In this document: positions 32,961-40,681 of the stretch, piece after piece
How positions within the stretch are numbered: the first letter of the stretch is position 1
Layout of the letters: each line of letters starts with the position of its first letter
Position numbers and translations under genes: made by a program
Source: Clostridia bacterium
GTDB lineage: Bacteria > Bacillota > Clostridia > Oscillospirales > CAG-272
NCBI GenBank assembly: GCA_017466445.1
Contig: JAFTUC010000015.1
Location: 1 to 42,560 of the forward strand
Direction: 5' to 3'
Length of the DNA: 42,560 nt
The notes under the pieces: generated by a model
What the model was told of the DNA's origin: nothing
What the model saw: only the letters and a program-made list of their open reading frames with translations
Database searches by the model: none

Positions 32961-32963
32961 ACA

Positions 32964-32999
32964 AACAAAAACCCGCATTCTTGCGAACGCGGATTTTTG
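32964..32999 (-). terminator. Terminator of tRNA-Gln
   Basis: CCGCATTC (32973-32980) pairs with GAACGCGG (32985-32992, one G-T pair) around TTGC, with T on the minus strand after it. Confidence 0.75.
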
Positions 33000-33004
33000 T
33001 TTGA

Positions 33005-33077
33005 CAGGGATAGCTGGACTCGAACCAGCGAAATGCAAGAGTCAAAGTCTTGTGCCTTACCACTTGGCGATATCCCT
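33005..33077 (-). tRNA. tRNA-Gln (anticodon TTG)
   Basis: 73 nt. The acceptor arms AGGGATA/TATCCCT pair fully, D-arm GCCAAGTGG, anticodon stem CAAGA/TCTTG with loop CTTTGAC (anticodon TTG), T-arm GCTGGTTCGAGTCCAGC. CCA is not encoded. It has its own consensus promoter and stands alone. Confidence 0.97.
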
Positions 33078-33097
33078 TCGTATGTTTTTCCTTTGTG

Positions 33098-33126
33098 ATT
33101 ATATCACAGCATTTTTACTTTGTCAA
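33098..33126 (-). promoter_or_regulatory. Consensus promoter of tRNA-Gln
   Basis: On the minus strand: TTGACA (33126-33121), 17-base spacer, TATAAT (33103-33098), about 20 bases before the tRNA. Confidence 0.85.
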
Positions 33127-33130
33127 GTAA

Positions 33131-33170
33131 AAAGTTAAGCCGCTTTTCGCCTTTTGGGAAAAGCGGCTTC
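33131..33170 (-). terminator. Terminator of the rplJL operon
   Basis: AAGCCGCTTTT (33137-33147) pairs with AAAAGCGGCTT (33159-33169), then TTAACTTTTT on the minus strand. Confidence 0.8.
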
Positions 33171-33199
33171 TCTTTTCGTCTGTAAGGATCAAATATAAA

Positions 33200-33580
33200 T
33201 TACTTGATTTCAACCTTAGCGCCGGCCTCTTCGATCTGAGCCTTGAGCTTTTCAGCCTCTTCCTTGGAAATGCCTTCCTTGAGTGCCTTAGGAGCAGCCT
33301 CAACGAGGTCCTTAGCGTCCTTAAGTCCAAGTCCGGTGATCTCACGAACAACCTTGATAACGTTGAGCTTGCTTGCGCCAGCATCGGTAAGGATAACGTC
33401 AAACTCGGTCTTCTCTTCTGCTGCGGGAGCTGCTTCGCCTGCACCTGCAACTGCTGCGCCGCCAACTGCGACTGCGGAAACGCCGAATTCTTCCTCGAGC
33501 ATAGATACGAGCTCGTTCATTTCAAGTATGGTGAGAGTTTTGATCTCTTCAAAGAGATTGGTAATCTTTTCAGTAGCCAT
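33200..33580 (-). CDS. rplL: Ribosomal protein bL12 (L7/L12)
   Basis: 126 aa. The N-terminal dimerisation domain is followed by an Ala/Gly-rich hinge ([21 protein letters not shown]), then the C-terminal factor-binding domain [27 protein letters not shown], all standard. AGGAGG precedes the ATG. It is downstream of rplJ and shares its L10 leader. Confidence 0.98.
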   Translation of the reverse strand: MATEKITNLFEEIKTLTILEMNELVSMLEEEFGVSAVAVGGAAVAGAGEAAPAAEEKTEFDVILTDAGASKLNVIKVVREITGLGLKDAKDLVEAAPKALKEGISKEEAEKLKAQIEEAGAKVEIK

Positions 33581-33682
33581 TTTTATATACCTCCAAAAAA
33601 TGTTTTATTTTTAATATTATGTGTGCGGATATTTTTTCACCGTCTGCGCTCCGCTACGCACACAGCGTGTTTTCTTTGAGAC

Positions 33683-34204
33683 TTACGCCTCTGCGGGAGC
33701 TTCTGCGCCCTCGCCGTTCTTGTCGACGATCGCCTTCAGGCAGATAGCGAGCTTCGAAACGGGGCTCTTCATACCGCCCATGAGCTTTGCAACCAGAATG
33801 GGCTTCGGCGGGATCTTAGCAAGTGCTTCGACCTTTTCGGGACCGATAACAGCACCGTCTACGTAACCTGCCTTGAGCTCGAAGGACTCGATCTGGTCAG
33901 CGTACTTCTTGAGGATCTTTGCGGGAGCAACTGCATCTTCCTTGGAAACTGCGATAGCTACCATTCCGCTGAGATACTGCTTGATGTCTCCGTAGCCTGC
34001 GTTCTCGCATGCACGGCCGGTGATAGAGTTCTTGTATACCTTGTACTCTACGCCTGCCTCACGGAGCTCCTTACGAAGCTTAGTATCGTCCTCAACAGTG
34101 ATACCTGCATAGCTTACGACAACACCCGATACCGAATTCTGGATCTTTTCGGTAAGAGTAGCAACGTCAGCCTGCTTCTGTTCAAGAATCTTAATGCTTG
34201 GCAT
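33683..34204 (-). CDS. rplJ: Ribosomal protein uL10
   Basis: 173 aa. Conserved segments are VVVSYAGITVEDDTKLRKELREAGVEYKVYKNS and LAKIPPKPILVAKLMGGM, ending in a C-terminal helix that binds bL12 dimers. ATG at 34204 follows AGGAGGTG; an upstream in-frame start lies inside the leader RNA and is rejected. rplL follows after 102 bases. Confidence 0.97.
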   Translation of the reverse strand: MPSIKILEQKQADVATLTEKIQNSVSGVVVSYAGITVEDDTKLRKELREAGVEYKVYKNSITGRACENAGYGDIKQYLSGMVAIAVSKEDAVAPAKILKKYADQIESFELKAGYVDGAVIGPEKVEALAKIPPKPILVAKLMGGMKSPVSKLAICLKAIVDKNGEGAEAPAEA

Positions 34205-34373
34205 TGTGTTTTCACCTCCTGAAAAAAGAAAAATCCTTCCGAAAACGTATGCAACTGCTTGCACAGTGCATGCTAAGGGAAAGACGGAGTCGTGGCATGA
34301 TGCCGCGTAATATTCACATCTATACCTCGGCAGGAAAGCTGTGCTTTTACTGAAACCTGCTGTCTTCGGTTTG
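34205..34373 (-). ncRNA. L10 leader (autoregulatory rplJ 5' UTR)
   Basis: On the minus strand the 169-nt leader carries the L10-leader signature: CCGAAGACAGCAGG (34369-34356) then CCTGCCGAGG (34334-34325), the kink-turn region bound by the L10-L12 complex. A GC-rich hairpin and a T-rich tract precede the ribosome site, consistent with attenuation. Transcription starts near 34373. Confidence 0.9.
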
Positions 34374-34380
34374 CCTTGTG

Positions 34381-34409
34381 ATTATATAACACTTTTCGGC
34401 TTTTGTCAA
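34381..34409 (-). promoter_or_regulatory. Consensus promoter of rplJL
   Basis: TTGACA (34409-34404), 17-base spacer, TATAAT (34386-34381), directly before the L10 leader. Confidence 0.88.
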
Positions 34410-34461
34410 TACCTTTTTGCAAAGTTTTTTATGTTTTTTGATGTTTTTATCACTTTTTTTC

Positions 34462-34500
34462 AAAAAAATCCGCCTTGCATATGCAAAGCGGATGTTTTTT
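34462..34500 (-). terminator. Terminator of pckA
   Basis: ATCCGC-TTGCAT pairs with ATGCAA-GCGGAT (34468-34493, one mismatch), followed by seven T on the minus strand. Confidence 0.85.
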
Positions 34501-34504
34501 GAAA

Positions 34505-36283
34505 TCAGCCGAGTCTCTTTTCGAGTGCGGCAAGCTCCTCGTACATCTCTGCGGGAACGTGGTCGCCTACGAGCTCGTAGAATTCCTTGATATTTACGAT
34601 ATCTTCCTTCCACCATTCGGGCTCTACTCTGAGAAGCTCCTTAATGGTAGCCTCGTCGATATCGAGACCCTCAAGCTGGAGATCCTCGATCCTCGGAACG
34701 TATCCGATAGCGGTCTCGACCGCATCTACCTTATCCTCGCAACGGTCGAGTATCCAGAGAAGGACTCTCATATTGTCGCCGAATCCGGGCCAAATGAAGT
34801 TTCCGTTATCATCGGTACGGAACCAGTTAACGTGGAAGATCTTGGGAGCGTTGGGGATCTTCTTGCCCATCTCGATCCAGTGAGCCCAGTAATCGCCCAT
34901 ATTGTAGCCGACGAAGGGTCTCATTGCCATCGGATCGCGGCGAACTACGCCGACTGCGCCCGAAGCTGCCGCGGTCGTCTCGGAAGCCATGATGGATCCG
35001 ACGAACGCGCCGTTCTGCCAGTTAAAGGACTGATATACAAGCGGAGCGGTCTTCGCACGTCTTCCGCCAAATACGATAGCGGAAACGGGAACTCCGACGG
35101 TGCTGTTGAACTCAGAAGAAATGCAGGGGCAGTTCTTTGCAAGTGCGGTGAAACGGGAGTTGGGATGTGCGCCCGCGGTAGCCGCCTTGTTATTCTTATC
35201 GTACTTTCTGAAGTCCCAAGGATTGCCCTTCCAGTCGATAGCGTTTGCGGGAGGATTATCGTTAAGACCTTCCCACCAAACGGTGTTGTTGTCAAGATCG
35301 TGAACGACGTTCGTGAAGATGGTGTCGCGCATAGTGGTAGCGAGAGCGTTGGGGTTAGACTTATCGTTAGTTCCGGGAGCAACTCCGAAGAAGCCGTTCT
35401 CGGGGTTAACTGCGTAAAGCCTTCCGTCAGCACCGACTCTGAGCCATGCGATATCGTCGCCTACGCACCATACCTTATATCCCTTCTTCTTAAGGAATTC
35501 CGGAGGAATAAGCATAGCGAGGTTGGTCTTTCCGCAAGCCGAGGGGAATGCGGCGGTAATATACTTAACGTCACCGTTAGGATACTCGATACCGAGAATG
35601 AGCATATGCTCTGCCATCCATCCCTCTTTTCTTCCAAGGTAGGAAGCGATACGGAGAGCGAAGCACTTCTTTCCGAGAAGAACGTTTCCGCCGTAGCCCG
35701 AGTTTACCGACATAATGGTGTTATCCTGAGGGAAGTGAACGATATATCTGTTCTCTTCGTCAAGATCTGCCTTGGCGTGGAGACCCTTTATGTAGTCTGC
35801 GCTATCGCCGAGAGCCTCGAGAACGTTGGTTCCGACTCTGGTCATAATGAGCATATTAAGAACGACGTAGATCGAATCGGTAAGCTCGATTCCGTACTTT
35901 GCGAAATCGCTTCCGACAACGCCCATCGAGTAAGGAATAACGTACATGGTTCTTCCCTTCATTGCGCCCTTATAGAGCTTATGAAGCTTTGCGTACATTT
36001 CCTCGGGATCCATCCAGTTATTGATGTTTCCCGCGTCCTCCTTAGTGGGAGTACAGATGAAGGTTCTTCCCTCTACTCTTGCTACGTCATTTACAGCAGT
36101 TCTGTGAAGGTAGCAGTTAGGAAGAAGATCTTGGTTGAGCTTGATCATCTCGCCCGTTGAGATCGCCTCTGCCCTGAGAGCCTCTGCCTGCTCCTCGCTT
36201 CCGTCGATCCATACGATCTTATCGGGGCATGTAAGAGCGGCCATTTCGTCGATCCAATTGGTGACAAATTTATTGTTTGTCAT
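34505..36283 (-). CDS. pckA: Phosphoenolpyruvate carboxykinase (GTP)
   Basis: 592 aa, cytoplasmic, converts oxaloacetate plus GTP to PEP plus CO2 or runs backward in fermentation to fix CO2. The GTP-type P-loop is AFPSACGKTNLAML, preceded by LILGIEYPNGDVKYITAAF; the remaining GTP-PEPCK segments are NCYLHRTAVNDVARVEGRTFICT, RRDPMAMRPFVGYNMGDYWAHW and VNWFRTDDNGNFIWPGFGDN. No ATP-type signature. It is a single-gene transcript with its own promoter and terminator. Long frames on the opposite strand are shadows. Confidence 0.98.
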   Translation of the reverse strand: MTNNKFVTNWIDEMAALTCPDKIVWIDGSEEQAEALRAEAISTGEMIKLNQDLLPNCYLHRTAVNDVARVEGRTFICTPTKEDAGNINNWMDPEEMYAKLHKLYKGAMKGRTMYVIPYSMGVVGSDFAKYGIELTDSIYVVLNMLIMTRVGTNVLEALGDSADYIKGLHAKADLDEENRYIVHFPQDNTIMSVNSGYGGNVLLGKKCFALRIASYLGRKEGWMAEHMLILGIEYPNGDVKYITAAFPSACGKTNLAMLIPPEFLKKKGYKVWCVGDDIAWLRVGADGRLYAVNPENGFFGVAPGTNDKSNPNALATTMRDTIFTNVVHDLDNNTVWWEGLNDNPPANAIDWKGNPWDFRKYDKNNKAATAGAHPNSRFTALAKNCPCISSEFNSTVGVPVSAIVFGGRRAKTAPLVYQSFNWQNGAFVGSIMASETTAAASGAVGVVRRDPMAMRPFVGYNMGDYWAHWIEMGKKIPNAPKIFHVNWFRTDDNGNFIWPGFGDNMRVLLWILDRCEDKVDAVETAIGYVPRIEDLQLEGLDIDEATIKELLRVEPEWWKEDIVNIKEFYELVGDHVPAEMYEELAALEKRLG

Positions 36284-36375
36284 AGTTTTGCATCTCCTTA
36301 TCCTGTTTATAAAAATATTTTTTTCTTTCTTAAGTGACGCCGGGCATCATTCAAAAACATCCTGCGCCACTATAT

Positions 36376-36404
36376 ATTATAGCGGCAGAAATCAAGAATT
36401 TCAA
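36376..36404 (-). promoter_or_regulatory. sigma-A promoter of pckA
   Basis: TTGAAA (36404-36399), 17-base spacer, TATAAT (36381-36376), about 93 bases before the start codon. Confidence 0.8.
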
Positions 36405-36503
36405 GTGTTTTTTTCAAAAAACATTCTTATTTACAATTTGGAAACACCTTTTTCTCTTGCATTATAAAAACACCGACACTATGTGCCGATTTTTTCTTTG
36501 ATA

Positions 36504-36532
36504 CTGACACATTTTTTGAAGTGTGATATAAT
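36504..36532 (+). promoter_or_regulatory. Promoter of the GH39-like gene
   Basis: CTGACA (36504-36509), 17-base spacer, TG-A-TATAAT (36527-36532). An imperfect CACAC/GTGTG inverted repeat spans the spacer, a possible operator. Confidence 0.75.
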
Positions 36533-36539
36533 TTAACAA

Positions 36540-36734
36540 ACCAAACATTATTCTATTCTCGCACCTGCTAAACTGTCCTCATTGCAAAAACAAGCTTCTG
36601 CAATTCCCAAAGCAATGACTTAGCCGGATTATTTCCGGTGAGTCAAAATTTGTATTTTTCGAGTCTTTTTTCTATATTCTCACAAGCTACCGCATGTTAC
36701 AATTGAATTAAATTATACCCAAAGGAGATTTATT
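36540..36734 (+). other. Long leader of the GH39-like gene, possibly structured
   Basis: About 195 bases between promoter and start. A visible hairpin is GACT-CCGG paired with CCGG-AGTC around 36619-36643, preceded by a C-rich/A-rich segment (CCCAAAGCAATG). It ends with AAAGGAGA before the ATG. I cannot match it to a known riboswitch with confidence. The rest of the 36284-36734 gap holds the pckA promoter and leader on the other strand. Confidence 0.35.
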
Positions 36735-38015
36735 ATGTCTAAGATAACAATAAGCATGGACAAGTCTCTCGGAAAGATCAAGCCCATGCACGCAGGCGGT
36801 CAGCCTCCCACGACCTCTAATGCAAGCGACTGCTTTTTTCATTATATGACCGAAGCAGGTATTCCCTACTCTCGTCTGCATGACGTAGGCGGTGCATTCG
36901 GATGCGGCAAATATGTGGATATTCAGAATATTTTCAGAAACTTTGATGCCGATGTTGACGATCCTGATAGCTATGACTTTGCCTTTACCGATCTGCTTTT
37001 GTCTCAGCTTGTCAAGGCTAATGTAGAGCCATATTTCCGTCTCGGTGAAACAATCGAGAACGCCGCGTGGGTAAAAACGTACCGTCTTGCTCCTCCCACG
37101 GACATGAACAAGTGGGCAAGTATTTGCGAGCATATAGTAAGACACTATACCAAGGGTTGGGCAAACGGATATCATTACAAGATCACATACTGGGAGATCT
37201 GGGGTGAGGCGGATAACAATCCGTGGCTGTGGACCGGTACCCCGGAAGAGTATTACAAGCTCTATGAAATAACAGCAAAGCTCATCAAAAAAGAGCATCC
37301 GGATGTAAAGGTTGGTGCTTACGGTTGTTCGGGTCTTTACGGCGCGTGGGATCCCGAAAGCAAGGATTGGGAAGGTCTGGCAAGAACTCACCGTCTTCCC
37401 TTCTTCCGTAACTTCTTCAAGCACCTGAAGAAAACGGATACTCCTATCGATTTCTTCTCGTATCACAGTTATTACAATACGAAAAACACGCTAATACACG
37501 ACGAATATATACACTCACAGCTTGTTGAGCTTGGATACGGAGAACTTGAAACGCACATTAACGAGTGGGACCCCTACTGCGAAGAATTTGGAACGGCCCA
37601 TCACTCGGCTGAGATCGCCGCTATGATGATAGCCATGCAGAACTCTTATCCTTCGCTTTTATGCATTTACGATATGAGAACGAACAATGCTCCTTACTGC
37701 CCTCTCTTTAATCCCATTACTCACAAGCCTATCCACGGATACTATTCGATCGCAGCATTCAACAATTTGTATAAACTCGGCTCGCAGGTAGAGACCGTTT
37801 GCGATACGCAGGATCTGTATGTACTTTGTGCAACTGACGGCAAGAGTAACTCTTTACTTATCTCCAATATTACGGGAAAGGCACAGCAACTCGATATAGA
37901 GGGTGTCGATCTCTCGGAGGCAAGATATCACGTGATCGATCAGGAAAGACTTCTTTCGTGGTCGCCCGCGGTAAATTATATCGAAAACAACGCAGTTCTG
38001 CTTATCGAGTGGTAA
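36735..38015 (+). CDS. GH39-like glycoside hydrolase (clan A), cytoplasmic
   Basis: 426 aa, no signal peptide, clan-A TIM barrel. The acid/base motif is WEIWGEADNNPW with E158, and the nucleophile motif is ETHINEWDP with E277. In GH39 enzymes the residue before the acid/base Glu is normally Asn (WNE); here it is Gly157, which may change activity or mark a divergent subfamily. DFFSYHSYYN and SYPSLLCIYDMRTNNAPY fit xylosidase-like GH39 proteins. A small C-terminal beta domain follows (SLLISNITGKAQQLDIEGVDL). Substrate is undetermined, perhaps a xylo- or arabino-oligosaccharide. Confidence 0.78.
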   Translation: MSKITISMDKSLGKIKPMHAGGQPPTTSNASDCFFHYMTEAGIPYSRLHDVGGAFGCGKYVDIQNIFRNFDADVDDPDSYDFAFTDLLLSQLVKANVEPYFRLGETIENAAWVKTYRLAPPTDMNKWASICEHIVRHYTKGWANGYHYKITYWEIWGEADNNPWLWTGTPEEYYKLYEITAKLIKKEHPDVKVGAYGCSGLYGAWDPESKDWEGLARTHRLPFFRNFFKHLKKTDTPIDFFSYHSYYNTKNTLIHDEYIHSQLVELGYGELETHINEWDPYCEEFGTAHHSAEIAAMMIAMQNSYPSLLCIYDMRTNNAPYCPLFNPITHKPIHGYYSIAAFNNLYKLGSQVETVCDTQDLYVLCATDGKSNSLLISNITGKAQQLDIEGVDLSEARYHVIDQERLLSWSPAVNYIENNAVLLIEW

Positions 38016-38026
38016 AAAAACGGAGT

Positions 38027-38077
38027 AAGCAAAAGCAGTAAGCAACAGGCTTTAGGCACCCTTGCTTACTGCTTTTT
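38027..38077. terminator. Bidirectional terminator, GH39-like and AP2 genes
   Basis: GCAGTAAGCA (38035-38044) pairs with TGCTTACTGC (38063-38072), A-run on the left, T-run on the right; the two genes converge here. Confidence 0.8.
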
Positions 38078-38082
38078 TGTTT

Positions 38083-38727
38083 TTACTCTACCCTGCCGAT
38101 ATCCTCGAGAAACGTGCCGAAATATTCAAGCTCCGCCGCTCTGCGTGCCTCTGCCGCTTCTTCGAGTGTCTTGTATGACCCGAAGTTAAGAAGCTTACCC
38201 TTGAACTTCAGTCTCGCACGGTAGCGTCCTGTCTTTTTATCAAGCTGAACTCCTCTGACACCCGTGGAATTTGCCGCCGTCGGCTTCATATTTATGATCC
38301 TTGAGATCTGGGTGCCGTCAACGTATCCTGCCGACAGTCGCGCGTTTTGCGAGGCATACGCGCCCTGACATGCTTGACACATGCTCTCATCCTTGTTTTT
38401 CAGCGTATCAGTCGCCTTATAGGTGATCGCGCCGCATTCACAGCGACACTCCCACATAGGCGTCGTCCTCGATCCCCTCGGATTTCTTTTATCCGAGCGT
38501 CCGAGAACCGTAAGCCTTCCGAATACTTTCCCCGTAAGATCGGGAGATTTCTTGCATCCGCAATTTGTACTTCTTCCGCTTCGAAGATTTCCCGTCGTCG
38601 CAATATGCTCGCCGCCGCATTCACATCTGCAGAGCCACTTTCTGTTTCCGCTTTTATCGGACTCAAGCTGCCCTACTACCGTCAGCTTACCGAAGCGTTC
38701 GCCTATCAGGGAGGTACATTCTCTCAT
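38083..38727 (-). CDS. AP2/zinc-ribbon protein, phage type
   Basis: 214 aa. Two similar N-terminal modules each begin FGKLTVVG/FGRLTVLG and contain Cys clusters (WLCRCECGG...CGC; WECRCECG...MCQACQ), likely zinc ribbons. The C-terminal part is an AP2 DNA-binding domain: NSTGVRGVQLDKKTGRYRARLKFKGKLLNFGSYKTLEEAAEA. Such proteins are common in phages and some Firmicutes mobile elements, usually with an HNH partner, absent here. ATG at 38727 has AAAGGACGG upstream. It lies 32 bases after the surface-protein operon; a palindrome (CCTTTTTACGTAAAAGG) is in between. Confidence 0.85.
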   Translation of the reverse strand: MRECTSLIGERFGKLTVVGQLESDKSGNRKWLCRCECGGEHIATTGNLRSGRSTNCGCKKSPDLTGKVFGRLTVLGRSDKRNPRGSRTTPMWECRCECGAITYKATDTLKNKDESMCQACQGAYASQNARLSAGYVDGTQISRIINMKPTAANSTGVRGVQLDKKTGRYRARLKFKGKLLNFGSYKTLEEAAEARRAAELEYFGTFLEDIGRVE

Positions 38728-38759
38728 ATTCATCCGTCCTTTTTACGTAAAAGGTATCC

Positions 38760-39311
38760 TTATACGGTAAGGTCGATATCCTTACCTTTGGTTATATAGT
38801 GAGGATTTTTCTCGGCATTCTCGTATCCGTAGTATGAGGAGGTGCCCCAGTGATCATCAAAATCGACCCTTGTGTCAGCGGAGATCTTCAGGGTGAATAT
38901 TACTCCTTCCCCATTTTTTTCAATTTGCTGAGTATGATATTTATCGCCGTTCAGGGTCACGATGCAGAATCCGGTTTTGGCACTGCTTTTGTCAGCCGAT
39001 ACGATCTTCACAGTATAGGTTCCGGAAGACAGATCGACAATTCCCTGCTCATTTACAGAAAAAACGTTGCCGTCCGAATCACTTACGCTAATTTCAGATT
39101 TAAAGTTTGCCGCTTTTATGGTGCTGAAGCTCGAAGAAACACTCGAGGAAAAATACGCATATGCAGTAAGGCTCATGGCTATCAGACATAAAACTATTAT
39201 GGCAACCGTAAGCGCAGTCCGACAGAGCATTACTTTTTCGCGAACCCTTCCGTCCTTGGGAACATAGAAAAATTGCCTATACAACTCCTTCAACTCACCC
39301 TCCCCTTTCAT
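38760..39311 (-). CDS. TasA/CalY-like membrane-anchored surface protein (short)
   Basis: 183 aa. A charged N-terminus, a transmembrane or signal segment (TALTVAIIVLCLIAMSLTAYAYF), then a typical SipW-substrate transition AYAYFSSSVSSSF. A beta-rich domain follows (SGTYTVKIVSADKSSAKTGFCIVTLNGDKYHTQQI). Compared with CalY/TasA it has an unusually long cytoplasmic N-terminus (about 33 residues). AAGGTGG precedes the ATG at 39311. It is the fourth gene of the surface-protein set. Function is inferred from family shape: a secreted matrix or spore-surface protein. Confidence 0.65.
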   Translation of the reverse strand: MKGEGELKELYRQFFYVPKDGRVREKVMLCRTALTVAIIVLCLIAMSLTAYAYFSSSVSSSFSTIKAANFKSEISVSDSDGNVFSVNEQGIVDLSSGTYTVKIVSADKSSAKTGFCIVTLNGDKYHTQQIEKNGEGVIFTLKISADTRVDFDDHWGTSSYYGYENAEKNPHYITKGKDIDLTV

Positions 39312-39326
39312 GATTTCCACCTTGCA

Positions 39327-39980
39327 TCAATTCTTCTGCTGATCCGCTTTAACAATAATACCGAGATCCACTCTCGGAACGGTGTCGCCCCTATAATTCG
39401 CCTCGTTGCCTACCTCCTCGGGCATTCTGACTACAAGAGCGAGATATGCGCATTCTCCTGCTTCAAGAGATGCGACTCCGAGATTATCGTAATTCTGAAG
39501 CTTCATAGTCGCGAGTTTGCTTGCTTTTTCCCTTGAAGAAACCTTTTCCTCCATTTCGGCTTCGCTTTCTGCCGCAGCAACACCGAATCTCAGATACTCA
39601 TGGATCCAGAATTTTTGTCCGAACACATTGGTAGCTACGGTAAAATCGGTAACACTGACCGCTGTATGAAAATCAAATGCACGGTCACCCGTATTTTCCA
39701 CCTTAAGATACACGACCTGAACGTATCCAGGCTCGTAGAGAGCGTTTTCATCAAAAATATCGGTCCTGCCGTCGATCTCCTCCCATTTACCGTCATCGGT
39801 CCGATGTGAGACGGTCAGCTCAAAATCGGCAATGTGAAAAATATTCGTTACCTCCTCAGAGGTATCGGAAAACCACGCCAGAGACACACCCGCTCCGAGC
39901 ATTACCCAGATCAGAAGCAGGCACAGGCTGAGGGCTAAAGCGAACTTTTTAAAGATGTTTTGTTTTGCGCTTGATTTCAC
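39327..39980 (-). CDS. TasA/CalY-like secreted protein
   Basis: 217 aa. Signal peptide FALALSLCLLLIWVMLGAGVSLAWFSDTSEEVTNIFHIADFELTV has the class seen in SipW substrates: hydrophobic core, then a small-residue site and AWFSDT. The mature part is beta-rich with the camelysin-like YEPGYVQVVYLKVENTGDRAFDF. GTG start at 39980 with AAGGAGG upstream. TasA-type proteins form extracellular fibres, and CalY is a related surface metalloprotease. Cleavage would need a SipW-type peptidase, not found in the window. Confidence 0.72.
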   Translation of the reverse strand: MKSSAKQNIFKKFALALSLCLLLIWVMLGAGVSLAWFSDTSEEVTNIFHIADFELTVSHRTDDGKWEEIDGRTDIFDENALYEPGYVQVVYLKVENTGDRAFDFHTAVSVTDFTVATNVFGQKFWIHEYLRFGVAAAESEAEMEEKVSSREKASKLATMKLQNYDNLGVASLEAGECAYLALVVRMPEEVGNEANYRGDTVPRVDLGIIVKADQQKN

Positions 39981-39996
39981 GCTTTATTCCTCCTTT

Positions 39997-40668
39997 TTAC
40001 AACTCTTCCGAATTTTCGCCGTTCTCCTTATCCTTTTTATGCCATACCAAAAGGAGAATAATCAAAACAAGAGAACAGATAATAACGGATATGTACAAGC
40101 CAATATACTTATCGCCGGTCTGCGGAGCGTCGGGATCGCTATCCTCTATCGGAAGCTCTTCGACCATAAACTCCCAATCGAGATATCCCGCTTGGCTCTG
40201 AAACTCGTTACCGAGCTCGACAGGCACCTTCAAAATAACGTCGAGATTGACCTCGCCGCCCGAATATAGCGTGCCGAGACATACCCAATCACTAAGCTGA
40301 GCACTTTCGTTTGCCGCGGCGTCAAACATATACGCCATTTCGTTATCCTCGCTCTTTTTCACCTTAAGTCCGAGCTTTGAAAGAAATTCGTCGGAGTCGG
40401 TATGCGCACCGAGCGCACGGATATAGATCTTCACCTTCACCTTATTATCGGCATCGTTTTTGACGTTGATTCTTTGCATCAAAGTATCGCCGGGCATAAC
40501 GTCCTTGAAATTCGGAAAAAGGTCGCTCGGAGAATGATCTCCTCCGGGTTCAAATACAAAATTACCCGAATTTCCGCTATAAGTCACCTTTCCGTTTGCC
40601 GCATACACGGGCAAGAGTGCAAAAAGCAGCATTACACAAGCGAGAAGCACTGTAAATATTTTTTTCAT
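39997..40668 (-). CDS. Sortase-type cell-wall protein with APQTG-like motif
   Basis: 223 aa. Signal peptide MKKIFTVLLACVMLLFALLPVYAANG, a beta-rich middle (VMPGDTLMQRINVKNDADNKVKVKIY), then a C-terminal sorting region: APQTGDK, a hydrophobic helix (YIGLYISVIICSLVLIILLLVW) and a positive tail HKKDK. The motif differs from LPxTG only in the first residue. Ribosome site AGGAGGG. It shares the TasA-like repeat MPGDT..R with its neighbours, so it probably anchors or caps a fibre on the cell wall. Confidence 0.75.
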   Translation of the reverse strand: MKKIFTVLLACVMLLFALLPVYAANGKVTYSGNSGNFVFEPGGDHSPSDLFPNFKDVMPGDTLMQRINVKNDADNKVKVKIYIRALGAHTDSDEFLSKLGLKVKKSEDNEMAYMFDAAANESAQLSDWVCLGTLYSGGEVNLDVILKVPVELGNEFQSQAGYLDWEFMVEELPIEDSDPDAPQTGDKYIGLYISVIICSLVLIILLLVWHKKDKENGENSEEL

Positions 40669-40681
40669 CTATGCGCCCTCC

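Noticed and set aside
33621-33866. Plus-strand frames opposite rplJ and rplL
   Set aside because: Antisense shadows of conserved ribosomal protein genes.
34475-36160. A 561-codon frame on the plus strand opposite pckA
   Set aside because: It is antisense to an intact, highly conserved PEPCK gene and encodes no recognisable protein.
36540-36734. c-di-GMP-I riboswitch
   Set aside because: Pieces such as CCCAAAGC and TAGCCGG resemble it, but the required order and tetraloop-receptor parts are missing.
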